Source: Bacteroidales bacterium
Lineage (GTDB): Bacteria > Bacteroidota > Bacteroidia > Bacteroidales > Bacteroidaceae
Direction: 5' to 3'
Length of the DNA: 39,896 bases
Assembly: GCA_015060885.1 (NCBI GenBank)
Contig: SUXO01000018.1
Span: forward strand, 1 to 39,896
This document shows positions 17,726 to 25,631 of this stretch, one piece after another. The notes beneath the pieces are model-generated. The model did no database searches, was not told the origin of the DNA, and saw nothing but the letters and a program-made list of their open reading frames with translations. Every line of letters begins with the position of its first letter. Position 1 is the first letter of the stretch. Position numbers and translations under genes: made by a program.

Positions 17726-19402
17726 TTAATATTTTATTCTCTTTTCCAATTCCACCTTGTTTCCCACCCTGTCGGTAGCCGTAATCTTCAAACGGTGCGA
17801 ACCGCGCGACACCTTTTCGCGTTTCAGGTCACACACAAGCCGCCCGCTCTTGCTGCTATATTCAAAAAGCACGAAACGGCCGTCGATATAACACTTATAG
17901 GAGTGGAGCCCGCTCCCTTTATCGCCAAGAGAGAAGACTACCCTCCCGTTGCGCGCCCAACGCTTCTCATTCACCGGTTTCAAACGGGGAGCAATGGTAT
18001 CGACCGCCACTGCATATTTGTCGAGCACACTCACAGAGGTTGTAATGAACCCTCCATCAACAACACCGCCAACCGGACTGCCACCTTTTGACGAAAGACG
18101 TTCCACATAACATTTCTCTGCATACGGGAGCAGGTGTGAGGGTATCTCCAAAGTCAGCCCGGCACTATGCCACAGAGGCGTTTTCTTATCGCCGAATATA
18201 TATACGGGCGAGCCTGCTGCCGTTACGCTGTCGCGCACCTCCACGCATACATCGTCGAACAGCGAGCCCCTGGGAATCACAAGCGAGAAGCCGCCACCCG
18301 TTATCTCGTTTGTCAAATACCAGGAGAGCCTATACCCCTTCGATAACAATACAGGAATTTCACTGCGCACACCCCTCACCACAAACTTATAGCAGCTGCT
18401 GTTGCCGTGATAGTCGCGCAAACGGTACTCAACCTTATAGAGCCTCTCCTCACACACATTCACCCATCCACACGCGGCATCGGCCTCCAATGCACGCAAC
18501 GGATTATTCCCTGCCAGGAACGAACGCAGGAACCAGCCGTTGCCATTCGTGAGCCTCTCATAGTCGGCCCAGGCATTTATAAGCCTGTTCTCGGAAAACG
18601 ACACGTTGTCCATACGCGAAGAGAAACGCAAAGAGTCATCCACAAGGAGTTCCATCTCATACACGCCATATTTGTTATGGGTTCCTGTCATATAATCGAT
18701 GGCTTTGATGCCAAAACCCACCTTGCCCCATACATCGAGCGTGTCGCAGACCGCACCCTGCTCCACCTTGCACACCACAGAGCGTGAACCGCCATCGACC
18801 GCACCCTCTCCGCTGCGGGGATAAATAGCGACAGCCTGCGCCACAGGCGGCCTGTCATCGGCAACAATGTCTTTATAGAACAGCAACGGATTGTAGAGTT
18901 CTTCACCGTCGGGCGAACGCACTTCGAAATGCAGATGCGGCCCGAAAGAGTAACCCGTGTTGCCCGCGTGAGCAAGCACATCGCCCCTTTTTACCCTGAA
19001 ACGGCCCGGCTCAAAGGTTATATCGACCGGAAAACTCTCACTGCTGTACTGCTTGGCGCGGACCTCGGCATCAATGCCGGCAGGAAAACGGTCGAGATGG
19101 CCATACACTGTCATATAGCCATTGTCGTGCATCACATAAAGCGCACGGCCATAACCGCCATACTGCACTTTCGCCCTTGCCACATAGCCGTCGGCAACCA
19201 CATTTATGGGCTTGCCCGACACGCCTTGTGTCTTGAAATCGAGCCCGGCGTGAAAATGATTGCTGCGCAGTTCCCCGAAATTGCCGCTCAAAAAATGCGC
19301 AAAGCCGAAAGGAGGGATAAACATCTTATCCGCTCCCTGCCCCTTTGCAGCCACAACCGGCAACAGGAGTATATAAAGTATCAGAAACCTTTTCTTTATC
19401 AC
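17726..19402 (-). CDS. Secreted M23-family metallopeptidase
   Basis: I choose GTG 19400-19402 as start: AGAGGG lies seven bases upstream and the product then begins with a clean signal peptide (MIKKRFLILYILLLPVVAAKG). The frame stays open for 24 codons further upstream, but those residues precede the signal. The protein has 558 residues. The zinc site of the LytM/lysostaphin fold is visible: HAGLD with His51 and Asp55, and GPHLHFEVR with His156 and His158. The remaining 400 residues are beta-rich. The family cuts peptide crosslinks of peptidoglycan. It is divergent from the glycosyltransferase operon and upstream of the C69 dipeptidase. Confidence 0.9.
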   Translation of the reverse strand: MIKKRFLILYILLLPVVAAKGQGADKMFIPPFGFAHFLSGNFGELRSNHFHAGLDFKTQGVSGKPINVVADGYVARAKVQYGGYGRALYVMHDNGYMTVYGHLDRFPAGIDAEVRAKQYSSESFPVDITFEPGRFRVKRGDVLAHAGNTGYSFGPHLHFEVRSPDGEELYNPLLFYKDIVADDRPPVAQAVAIYPRSGEGAVDGGSRSVVCKVEQGAVCDTLDVWGKVGFGIKAIDYMTGTHNKYGVYEMELLVDDSLRFSSRMDNVSFSENRLINAWADYERLTNGNGWFLRSFLAGNNPLRALEADAACGWVNVCEERLYKVEYRLRDYHGNSSCYKFVVRGVRSEIPVLLSKGYRLSWYLTNEITGGGFSLVIPRGSLFDDVCVEVRDSVTAAGSPVYIFGDKKTPLWHSAGLTLEIPSHLLPYAEKCYVERLSSKGGSPVGGVVDGGFITTSVSVLDKYAVAVDTIAPRLKPVNEKRWARNGRVVFSLGDKGSGLHSYKCYIDGRFVLFEYSSKSGRLVCDLKREKVSRGSHRLKITATDRVGNKVELEKRIKY

Positions 19403-19428
19403 ATTAATCCCTCTAATGGTTATAATTG

Positions 19429-19436
19429 CGAAGATA
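19429..19436 (-). promoter_or_regulatory. -7 box of the M23 gene
   Basis: The minus strand reads TATCTTCGCA 27 bases upstream of the GTG start, the same -7 variant seen before the glycosyltransferase, ferredoxin and fabG genes. The -33 position is poor. Confidence 0.5.
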
Positions 19437-19525
19437 CAGAAAAAATGGGATAAAACAGCCTTTTCGCCCCACAAAAAGCGACAAAGAAAAAAAGCCGCCG
19501 AAAATGCAAAATAACCATCACTTTT

Positions 19526-19557
19526 TTTGTTAATACGCTCGGCTTTTAATATCTTCG
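19526..19557 (+). promoter_or_regulatory. Promoter of the glycosyltransferase operon
   Basis: TTTG (19526-19529) and TATCTTCG (19550-19557) are separated by exactly 20 bases, a good Bacteroides promoter. It ends 27 bases before the first start codon. Confidence 0.75.
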
Positions 19558-19584
19558 CAGTATAAAAGAATCACGAGCAGATAA

Positions 19585-20556
19585 ATGAAATTAAGCATCA
19601 TAGTACCGGTATACAAAGCACGACGACACCTGCAAAATTGCATAGAAAGCATATTGCAGCAGACATACACCGACTATGAACTTATCCTCGTCGACGACGG
19701 CTCGCCCGATGGTTGCGGTGCAGTGTGCGACCGTTACGCACAAGAGTGCGACAAAGTAAAGGTAATACACAAGAAGAACGGCGGCCTCTCCTCGGCACGT
19801 AACGCCGGCATATCGGTTGCAAGAGGGGAATATATCACATTCGTCGATGCCGACGACATCATCGCATCGGGTACATATTACTACAATATGCGCATTCTGC
19901 TTGCCAACCCCGACATCGACATAATAGAGTACCCCGTAAACACCCATTATGAGTCGCCCAGGAGCGAAATAACATCCTTCAAGCCCGAAAAAGTCACAGG
20001 CAACGACAAAATATTCATCGACTGGGTAAAGCGCAAGGGCTACAACCACGCATACGCCTGGAACAAGATATACCGCGCCGACCTCTTCGCGTTCGTACGC
20101 TTCCCCGAAGGGGAGGTTTTTGAAGACCTCTACACCACCCCCATGCTTTACGAAAGCAGCGACAGCGTCTATTACTCCGACTGCGGTTTCTACTATTACC
20201 TCGACCACGAAAAGAGCATATCGAACACGCACACCTTCAAAGGACACTACTTCATATACCGCAACACCGTGGCACTCTACAAGAAGGTAAAAGAGCAATA
20301 CAAGCTCGAAGCCGAGGCCAACGACCTGCTTCTCAAATGCGCCGACCGCCTCACCGACCTCTACCGTTGCAGCGACGGCACAAAGGAGGAGTACAGCAAA
20401 GCAGCAGCAATGATGGGCAACGAAAAGATAGATATAAAAGCACTGTACAAAATGGAAATCCCCCTCGCAAGCAAGATAAAATTCACTACTCTTGCCCTGC
20501 TGGGGACAAGACTGCATTGCCGCCTTCACGCAATATTCAACCGCAAACTCTGCTAA
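19585..20556 (+). CDS. Glycosyltransferase family 2
   Basis: A 323-residue GT-A-fold glycosyltransferase, the inverting type that moves a sugar from a nucleotide donor to a growing glycan. MKLSIIVPVYKARRHLQNCI begins the Rossmann-like half, with DDGS at 37-40, NGGLSSARNAG (65-75) and the metal-binding DADD (88-91). No membrane segment is evident, so it probably works at the inner face of the membrane. First of three genes with 18 bases to the next. The sugar and acceptor are unknown; cell-surface polysaccharide is the likely target. Confidence 0.9.
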   Translation: MKLSIIVPVYKARRHLQNCIESILQQTYTDYELILVDDGSPDGCGAVCDRYAQECDKVKVIHKKNGGLSSARNAGISVARGEYITFVDADDIIASGTYYYNMRILLANPDIDIIEYPVNTHYESPRSEITSFKPEKVTGNDKIFIDWVKRKGYNHAYAWNKIYRADLFAFVRFPEGEVFEDLYTTPMLYESSDSVYYSDCGFYYYLDHEKSISNTHTFKGHYFIYRNTVALYKKVKEQYKLEAEANDLLLKCADRLTDLYRCSDGTKEEYSKAAAMMGNEKIDIKALYKMEIPLASKIKFTTLALLGTRLHCRLHAIFNRKLC

Positions 20557-20574
20557 ACGAAAAATAACGGGAAG

Positions 20575-21579
20575 ATGCTCCTCTCCATAATCATATCCAA
20601 CTACAACCTCCAGCAAGAACTGCTGAAACGTTGTATCGACAGCGTACTTGCAACCGGCATACAGGCCGAGGAGTACGAAATGGTAGTTGTCGACGACGGC
20701 TCGGCCGAACCGCCTGTGTGGATAAAGGAGAAATACCCCTTTTCCAATATAAGATTATTGGAGTGCGAACACGGCGGGTTAGGCTCGGCACGCAACAACG
20801 GCATTGATGCAGCCGAAGGCCGCTACATAATATTCCTCGATGGTGACGACACCCTGCACACCGGCAACGCCCTCCAACCGTGCCTCGACAGGCTGAAACA
20901 GGAACGCCCCGATATTCTGCGTTTTCGGTTCCGGTACATTGCGGAAGGGCAACCGGCCGACAACAGGAAGAAACAGAAGGTACACTTCGGCAACACCATA
21001 AGCGGCGCTGCTTATATGGCAAACGGCAACCTCCCCGGCAGCAGCTGCTGTTACTTCATACGAAAAGAGTTCATAGAGAACAAAAGAATACGCTTCACCC
21101 CGCATATATACCACGAGGACGAAGAGTTCACCACAATGGCGCACTTCCACGCACAGACACTCATCGACAGCGATGCCATCATATACAACTACCACATAAG
21201 GGAGAACTCCATAACACGCAGCAAGTCACCCGCCGACATTGCAAAGAGGGAAGCCGACCACCTTGCCGTAATAAAAAGGCTATGCAAATTCAGGAGCGAC
21301 ACCCTTGAACACAGCAACAGCATACAGAGAAGAGCCCTGCACCGCAAGCTCACGATGCTTGCCGTGGATTACATCATAAACAGCATCAACAACGGGAAAA
21401 GCATTAAAGAGATACACAGGACCTGCAACGAAGAACTTGCATCGGTAGCCCTGTACCCATTCATAAAGCATGGTTACGGGATAAAATACAACATATTCCG
21501 CAAACTTGCGAACAGCACAACAGGGCAGCGCATACTGCGCTTGCTGTTACCTTCACCACCAAAAGCCGGCAAACAATGA
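20575..21579 (+). CDS. Glycosyltransferase family 2
   Basis: A 334-residue GT-A-fold enzyme, similar in layout to its upstream neighbour but clearly different in sequence. MLLSIIISNYNLQQELL opens it, followed by VVDDGS (38-43), HGGLGSARNNG (66-76) and DGDD (89-92). The C-terminal half is helical and basic. Its stop overlaps the start of the third gene (ATGA at 21576-21579), so translation of the two is probably coupled. Confidence 0.9.
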   Translation: MLLSIIISNYNLQQELLKRCIDSVLATGIQAEEYEMVVVDDGSAEPPVWIKEKYPFSNIRLLECEHGGLGSARNNGIDAAEGRYIIFLDGDDTLHTGNALQPCLDRLKQERPDILRFRFRYIAEGQPADNRKKQKVHFGNTISGAAYMANGNLPGSSCCYFIRKEFIENKRIRFTPHIYHEDEEFTTMAHFHAQTLIDSDAIIYNYHIRENSITRSKSPADIAKREADHLAVIKRLCKFRSDTLEHSNSIQRRALHRKLTMLAVDYIINSINNGKSIKEIHRTCNEELASVALYPFIKHGYGIKYNIFRKLANSTTGQRILRLLLPSPPKAGKQ

Positions 21580-22670
21580 AAATACTCCTCATAGGCGAAT
21601 ACAGCAATGTGCATTGGACACTTGCCGAGGGGCTGCGCTCGCTCGGCCACGAAGTGTGTGTCGCAAGCAACGGTGACTTCTGGAAGAACTACAAGCGCGA
21701 CATATCACTCACACGCAAGGAGGGCAAGATCGGCGGCATAAAACTCTTGCTGAAAACCCTGCTCACGCTACCCAGGTTCCGCGGCTACGACGTGGTACAG
21801 CTCATTAACCCGATGTTCCTGGAACTGAAAGCCGAAAACCTTGCCCACATATACCGCTACCTGCGCAAGAACAACAAAAAGATATTCCTGTGCGCAATGG
21901 GAATGGATGCTTATTGGGTAGAAGGCTGCACCGCAACCCCACCCCTGTTCCGCTACTCCGATTTCAACATCGGCAACACCCCCATAACAAACCCCTACAT
22001 TGAGGCACAAAAGAGCGGCTGGACCGGCACCCCGAAAGCCAAGCTCAACAGACACATTGCCAACGACTGCAACGGCATAATAGCCGGGCTATACGAATAC
22101 TACGCGGTGTACAAGAAAGCACACGGCGACAAACTCACATATATCCCCTTCCCCATAAACAAGGAGGAGGCCTGCCCCACATACGCCAACAACCGCAAGA
22201 TACGTTTCTTCATTGGCATAAACCGTGAACGCAGCAGCTACAAAGGAACCGACATAATGCTGCGGGCACTCGAACGCATTGCGCACGATTTCCCCGAGGA
22301 TTGCGAAATTGTGAAAGCCGAGAGCGTTCCGTTCGAAGAATACCGCAGAATGATAGACAGCAGCGATGTCCTGCTCGACCAGCTATACGGCTATTCACCC
22401 GCAATGAACGCGCTCCTGGCAATGAGCAAAGGAAAGATTGTTGTCGGCGGTGCCGAACAGGAGTGCTACGACATTTTAGGCGAACAGGAATTACGCCCTA
22501 TGGTCAATGTAACACCCAGCGAACAGGATGTTTATGAAAAACTGAAAACCCTCATTGAGCACAAGGAGATGATTGCCACAATGCAGCAGGAGAGCATAAC
22601 ATTCGTAGAACGCCACCACAACCCACAAAAAGTTGCGCAGCAATATCTTGATTTTTGGGAGAAACGATAG
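21576..22670 (+). CDS. GT-B glycosyltransferase (family 4-like)
   Basis: A 364-residue protein with the two-lobed GT-B layout. The N-terminal lobe starts MKILLIGEYSNVHWTLAEGLRSLGHEV, with the glycine and histidine of the acceptor side. The C-terminal donor lobe includes IRFFIGINRERSSYKGTDIMLRALE and the late region YGYSPAMNALLAMSKGKIVVGG, equivalent to the ExxG-type donor loop although the classical EGFG motif is changed. It closes the three-gene operon and converges on the ferredoxin gene only 13 bases away, with no obvious terminator between. Confidence 0.82.
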   Translation: MKILLIGEYSNVHWTLAEGLRSLGHEVCVASNGDFWKNYKRDISLTRKEGKIGGIKLLLKTLLTLPRFRGYDVVQLINPMFLELKAENLAHIYRYLRKNNKKIFLCAMGMDAYWVEGCTATPPLFRYSDFNIGNTPITNPYIEAQKSGWTGTPKAKLNRHIANDCNGIIAGLYEYYAVYKKAHGDKLTYIPFPINKEEACPTYANNRKIRFFIGINRERSSYKGTDIMLRALERIAHDFPEDCEIVKAESVPFEEYRRMIDSSDVLLDQLYGYSPAMNALLAMSKGKIVVGGAEQECYDILGEQELRPMVNVTPSEQDVYEKLKTLIEHKEMIATMQQESITFVERHHNPQKVAQQYLDFWEKR

Positions 22671-22683
22671 CAGAAGAGTCTTA

Positions 22684-23451
22684 TCAAATTTCCTTTGCAA
22701 ACCACATTTCGGGCTCACGCCGCGCCGCAAATGCCGAATTGAAACGGCCGGCTGCAAGCGAATACTTTATACCATAAAAACGACGTGCTTTTGCCGGGCA
22801 CACAACAATGCAACGCCCGCATTTTATACACTTCTCTTTATTCACACCCTTTGGCGCAAGCGGGTCAATGGCACCCGCCGGGCAGAGCCTTGCACACACC
22901 CCGCAGGCAGTACACTTACGCGACGCAGTGGGCCATATCGGAATACCGCCGGGCACCTTATAAGGGCGATTTCCCGAAATTTCAATATCGCCGAAGCCAC
23001 CGGCAAGCAACTCCTTTGTTTTTGAGGCAAAATTCTCAATAACCACCATATCCCCCGCATCGGGACGCGCCTTGCCCACTTTTGGGAATATCGAGTGCTG
23101 CGCCACAAAAGCACCGGCCGAAACAATGCGGAAGCCGCATTCACTCATAATATCGTGAAGCTCCAACACCGCATCATCGTAATGTCTGTTACCATAAACA
23201 GCCACGACAACGGCAGGGGCCTGCTCCCCCTTGAAACGGCGCAGACGCTCAACAGCCATAGCCGGCACACGGCCTGCATAAACAGGCACACCAACCACCA
23301 AAAGCTCACCGGCAGGGATTGTCACCTCGTCGGTTGTCTTGTCGTTCGTTATATCGTACGACACAATATCATTTGAGAACTGTGCTGCCACGGCCTCAAC
23401 CACACGCCTGGTGGTATATGTAGCACTGAAATAGAGTGTTGTTACCTTCAT
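22684..23451 (-). CDS. EFR1-type flavodoxin-ferredoxin fusion
   Basis: A 255-residue cytosolic electron-transfer protein. The N-terminal flavodoxin-like domain (1-150) has the FMN phosphate loop FSATYTTRRVVEAV (8-21) and VVGVPVYAGRVPA (52-64). Two 4Fe-4S clusters follow: Cys180, 183, 186 and 190, then Cys208, 211, 214 and 218, each in CxxCxxCxxxCP spacing. This order matches the EFR1 family, in which a flavin and two iron-sulphur clusters share one chain. Its redox partner is not visible in the window. The promoter reaches into the first 198-bp repeat. Confidence 0.88.
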   Translation of the reverse strand: MKVTTLYFSATYTTRRVVEAVAAQFSNDIVSYDITNDKTTDEVTIPAGELLVVGVPVYAGRVPAMAVERLRRFKGEQAPAVVVAVYGNRHYDDAVLELHDIMSECGFRIVSAGAFVAQHSIFPKVGKARPDAGDMVVIENFASKTKELLAGGFGDIEISGNRPYKVPGGIPIWPTASRKCTACGVCARLCPAGAIDPLAPKGVNKEKCIKCGRCIVVCPAKARRFYGIKYSLAAGRFNSAFAARREPEMWFAKEI

Positions 23452-23468
23452 TTTGCCATTGTTTTATG

Positions 23469-23500
23469 CGAAGATAGTAATAAATGTGCTCACCTGCAAA
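23469..23500 (-). promoter_or_regulatory. Promoter of the flavodoxin-ferredoxin gene
   Basis: On the minus strand TTTG (23497-23500) and TATCTTCG (23469-23476) are separated by exactly 20 bases. The -33 box lies in the left edge of repeat copy 1. Confidence 0.7.
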
Positions 23501-24050
23501 TTCCAGGAGCTTACTCAAAACTTCTCCGTATCATTCTCGGCTATTCTCTTATGTAGGGGCGCACCGGTGTGTGCGCCCAACCATTGCGTGGCTTTCATCT
23601 GGGCAGACACACCGGTCTGCCCCTACGGCAAAACTGCAAACATCCTGTGCTAAACACTTTGCTTTCGCACGACGGGAAAAAGAGGCTTACCTGCAAATTC
23701 TAGGGGGCTTACTCAAAACTTTTCGGTGTTATTATCGGCTATTCTCTTATGTAGGGGCGCACCGATGTGTGCGCCCAACCATTGCGTGGCTTTCATCTGG
23801 GCAGACACACCGGTCTGCCCCTACGGCAAAACTGCAAACCTCCTGCGCTAAACACTTTGCTTTCGCACGACGGGGAAAAGAGGCTTACCTGCAAATTCTA
23901 GGGGGCTTACTCAAAACTTTTCGGTGTTATTATCGGCTATTCTCTTATGTAGGGGCGCACCGATGTGTGCGCCCAACCATTGCGTGGCTTTCATCTGGGC
24001 AGACACACCGGTCTGCCCCTACGGCAAAACTGCAAACATCCTGTGCCAGA
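23488..24050. repeat. Three tandem 198-bp repeats with a hairpin core
   Basis: Copies start near 23488, 23685 and 23883; the GTAGGGGC landmarks at 23553, 23751 and 23949 give a period of 198. Copies 2 and 3 are almost identical, copy 1 is more diverged at its left side, and copy 3 is cut short near 24045. Each unit holds GTAGGGGCGCACC, a GCGCAC/GTGCGC hairpin, a middle part, and GGGCAGACACACC to GGTCTGCCCCTAC, so the ends are inverted. As 198 is divisible by three, it keeps a frame open for 197 codons, but I see no real protein. This fills the gene-free stretch 23452-24156 together with the tRNA terminator. Confidence 0.88.
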
Positions 24051-24080
24051 ACCTACGCCACTCACCCTTCGATATAAGAC

Positions 24081-24128
24081 AAAAAAAAATGCGAGATTTC
24101 CGTTTACTGAATGTAACGAAAATTTCGC
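24081..24128 (-). terminator. Terminator of the tRNA operon
   Basis: A 14-position stem with one mismatch and one G-T pair (24091-24104 with 24115-24128) has a ten-base loop and is followed on the minus strand by a run of nine T (24081-24089). It lies about 30 bases after the last tRNA. Confidence 0.8.
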
Positions 24129-24156
24129 TAATTAAATAATTTTGAAAATTTTAGAG

Positions 24157-24240
24157 TGAAGAAGATGAGACTCGAACTCACACGACCCAACGGTCACTAC
24201 CCCCTCAAAGTAGCGCGTCTACCAATTCCGCCACTTCTCC
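24157..24240 (-). tRNA. tRNA-Leu (GAG)
   Basis: The minus strand folds as an 84-nt class II tRNA with a long variable arm. The acceptor pairs GGAGAAG with CTTCTTC (one G-T), the D-arm is TGGCGGAATTGGTAGACGC, the anticodon stem is CTACT/GGTAG with loop TTGAGGG (anticodon GAG), and the T-arm has GTTCGAGT. The discriminator base is A, as expected for leucine. The 3' CCA is not encoded. Confidence 0.93.
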
Positions 24241-24269
24241 ATTCTACTCACTATGCAGTGCAGCACCGG

Positions 24270-24350
24270 TGCCCAGAACAGGACTCGAACCTGCACGTCT
24301 CTCAACACTCGCACCTGAAACGAGCGCGTCTACCATTCCGCCACCTGGGC
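24270..24350 (-). tRNA. tRNA-Leu (CAG)
   Basis: Minus-strand class II tRNA of 81 nt: GCCCAGG acceptor, D-arm TGGCGGAATGGTAGACGC, anticodon stem CTCGT/GCGAG with loop TTCAGGT (anticodon CAG), long variable arm, T-loop GTTCGAGTCC and discriminator A. CCA is not encoded. Confidence 0.93.
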
Positions 24351-24381
24351 AACATACACGCACGGGTGCACTCATCGAAAG

Positions 24382-24454
24382 AGCGGAAAACGAGGCTCGA
24401 ACTCGCGACCCCAACCTTGGCAAGGTTGTGCTCTACCAACTGAGCTATTTCCGC
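24382..24454 (-). tRNA. tRNA-Gly (GCC), copy 2
   Basis: Minus-strand 73-nt tRNA: acceptor GCGGAAA, D-arm TAGCTCAGTTGGTAGAGC, anticodon loop TTGCCAA (anticodon GCC), T-arm with GTTCGAGC and discriminator T, as usual for bacterial glycine tRNAs. It is identical to the copy 161 bases upstream in the operon. Confidence 0.95.
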
Positions 24455-24542
24455 AGTTTCTTGAAAACTTGGGATTTTCTGCTGCACTCGCTGGCAACGA
24501 AAATTCCGCAGTTTCTGTATAGTTAAATTTTCAAAGAATGTG

Positions 24543-24615
24543 AGCGGAAAACGAGGCTCGAACTCGCGACCCCAACCTTGGCAAGGTTGTGCTCTACCAA
24601 CTGAGCTATTTCCGC
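24543..24615 (-). tRNA. tRNA-Gly (GCC), copy 1
   Basis: Same 73-nt sequence as the neighbouring copy, with anticodon GCC. Spacer fragments (ATTTTCTGCTGCACTCG and GGCAACGAAAATTCCGCA) are also shared, so tRNA and flanks were duplicated in tandem with a 161-base step. It is the first tRNA of the operon. Confidence 0.95.
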
Positions 24616-24772
24616 GTTTTTTTTCAAAAACGCGAGATTTTCTGCTGCACTCGGCATAAGAATAAATTCTTCTGCACTCGTTGGCAACGAAAATTCCGCA
24701 TTATTACAACATTAGGATTTTGCTTTTACGCAGTAGCACTCTCGACAGAGCGTCATTCCCGTGTTGCGAGTG

Positions 24773-24802
24773 CAAAGGTAAGTCTTTTTTCTTATCTACA
24801 AA
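24773..24802 (-). promoter_or_regulatory. Promoter of the tRNA operon
   Basis: The minus strand shows TACCTTTG (24773-24780), a full -7 match, with TTTG 18 bases upstream (24799-24802). It lies 158 bases before the first tRNA. The stretch 24616-25007 otherwise holds spacer repeats, A/T-rich sequence and the flavin reductase promoter. Confidence 0.6.
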
Positions 24803-24936
24803 AGAAAATGGGACTTTTTTTTCAAAAATATTTAAAACTTCACCTCAAAGAGCAAGAAAAGCAGGTTTTTCAAACGTTTTAATAATCGATTATCCCACTA
24901 TTTTGCGGATTTTACGAATTTAAACCCGCATCGGAT

Positions 24937-24964
24937 GGCAAAAAACATTTTTTGCCTACCTTTG
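24937..24964 (+). promoter_or_regulatory. Flavin reductase promoter with a 20-bp palindrome in its spacer
   Basis: TACCTTTG (24957-24964) is a full -7 box 43 bases before the start codon. Immediately upstream, GGCAAAAAA and TTTTTTGCC (24937-24945 and 24948-24956) form a perfect inverted repeat filling exactly the 20 bases where the spacer should be. The -33 position (24933-24936) reads GGAT and does not match TTTG. A regulator bound at the palindrome is a reasonable inference. Confidence 0.55.
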
Positions 24965-25007
24965 TAAATAATCACAAAAAAGGACACTTTTAACATTATT
25001 ATATATT

Positions 25008-25565
25008 ATGCGCAAGAATTTTGGAAAAAAGAGTTGGCTCTACCCTATGCCGGTACTGATTGTCGCGGCATATGACGAGAACGGCAAGCCCAACGTAATG
25101 AATGCTGCTTGGGGCGGAATTTTTACCGACGACACCATTGGGGTATGTATATCCATTGGACACAAGACAACCGGGAATATCCTCGCCACAAAGGCCTTTA
25201 CGGTGAGCATTGGCACTGCCGATAAAGCAGCTGAGTGTGATTTTGCAGGCATTGTTTCGGGGAACAACGAACCCGACAAATTTGCAAAAGCAGGGTTCCA
25301 CGCCGTGCGTTCGCAGTTTGTCAACGCACCAATCATTGAGGAACTGCCAATGACTTTGGAGTGTGAAATGATTAGTTACGATGAAGAGAGCAACCACCTT
25401 GTGGGCAACATTGTAAACATAAGTGCCGATGAGAGAATACTCACCGACGGAAAAATTGATGTTACAAAACTGCGGCCCATAACCTACGACCCGATAAACA
25501 ACAATTACATTGAACTTGGCGCAATTGCCGGCAAGGCCTTTTCCGATGGAAAGAAGTTGAAATAG
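25008..25565 (+). CDS. Flavin reductase-like (flavoredoxin-type) protein
   Basis: A 185-residue cytosolic protein with the split-barrel FMN-binding fold of flavin reductase-like enzymes. Visible signatures are the N-terminal YPMPVLIVAAYDENGKPNVMNAAWGG, the CISIGHKTTGNI flavin-contact strand, FTVSIGTADKAAECDFAGIVSG, and the C-terminal ELGAIAGKAFSDGKKLK. Members either reduce free flavin with NAD(P)H or carry FMN in electron transfer; the substrate cannot be told here. It is monocistronic, between its own promoter and a terminator. Confidence 0.87.
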   Translation: MRKNFGKKSWLYPMPVLIVAAYDENGKPNVMNAAWGGIFTDDTIGVCISIGHKTTGNILATKAFTVSIGTADKAAECDFAGIVSGNNEPDKFAKAGFHAVRSQFVNAPIIEELPMTLECEMISYDEESNHLVGNIVNISADERILTDGKIDVTKLRPITYDPINNNYIELGAIAGKAFSDGKKLK

Positions 25566-25572
25566 AAGCAAG

Positions 25573-25611
25573 AAAATGAGGGTGACATCACAGAATGTAC
25601 ACCCTCATTTT
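25573..25611. terminator. Terminator between flavin reductase and nspC
   Basis: A 12-bp perfect stem (25573-25584 with 25600-25611) has a 15-base loop and a run of T at the plus-strand 3' side. The genes on both sides converge, so it may serve both. Confidence 0.8.
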
Positions 25612-25631
25612 TTCTATATATACCAGCCCTA

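Noticed and set aside
19591-20616. Minus-strand frame of 341 codons opposite the first glycosyltransferase
   Set aside because: Mirror of a clear GT2 gene; its valine- and tyrosine-rich composition is typical of an antisense frame.
23488-24050. CRISPR array
   Set aside because: The units are 198 bases long and nearly identical throughout, with no short repeat and variable spacer pattern, and no cas genes are nearby.
23484-24077. Periodic 197-codon frame over the tandem repeats
   Set aside because: The frame stays open only because the repeat is 198 bases; it contains hairpin sequence in all copies and no protein features.
24157-24615. Genomic island integrated at the tRNA cluster
   Set aside because: No integrase, no duplicated tRNA end at a distance and no foreign gene block were seen; the nearby repeats alone do not support an island.
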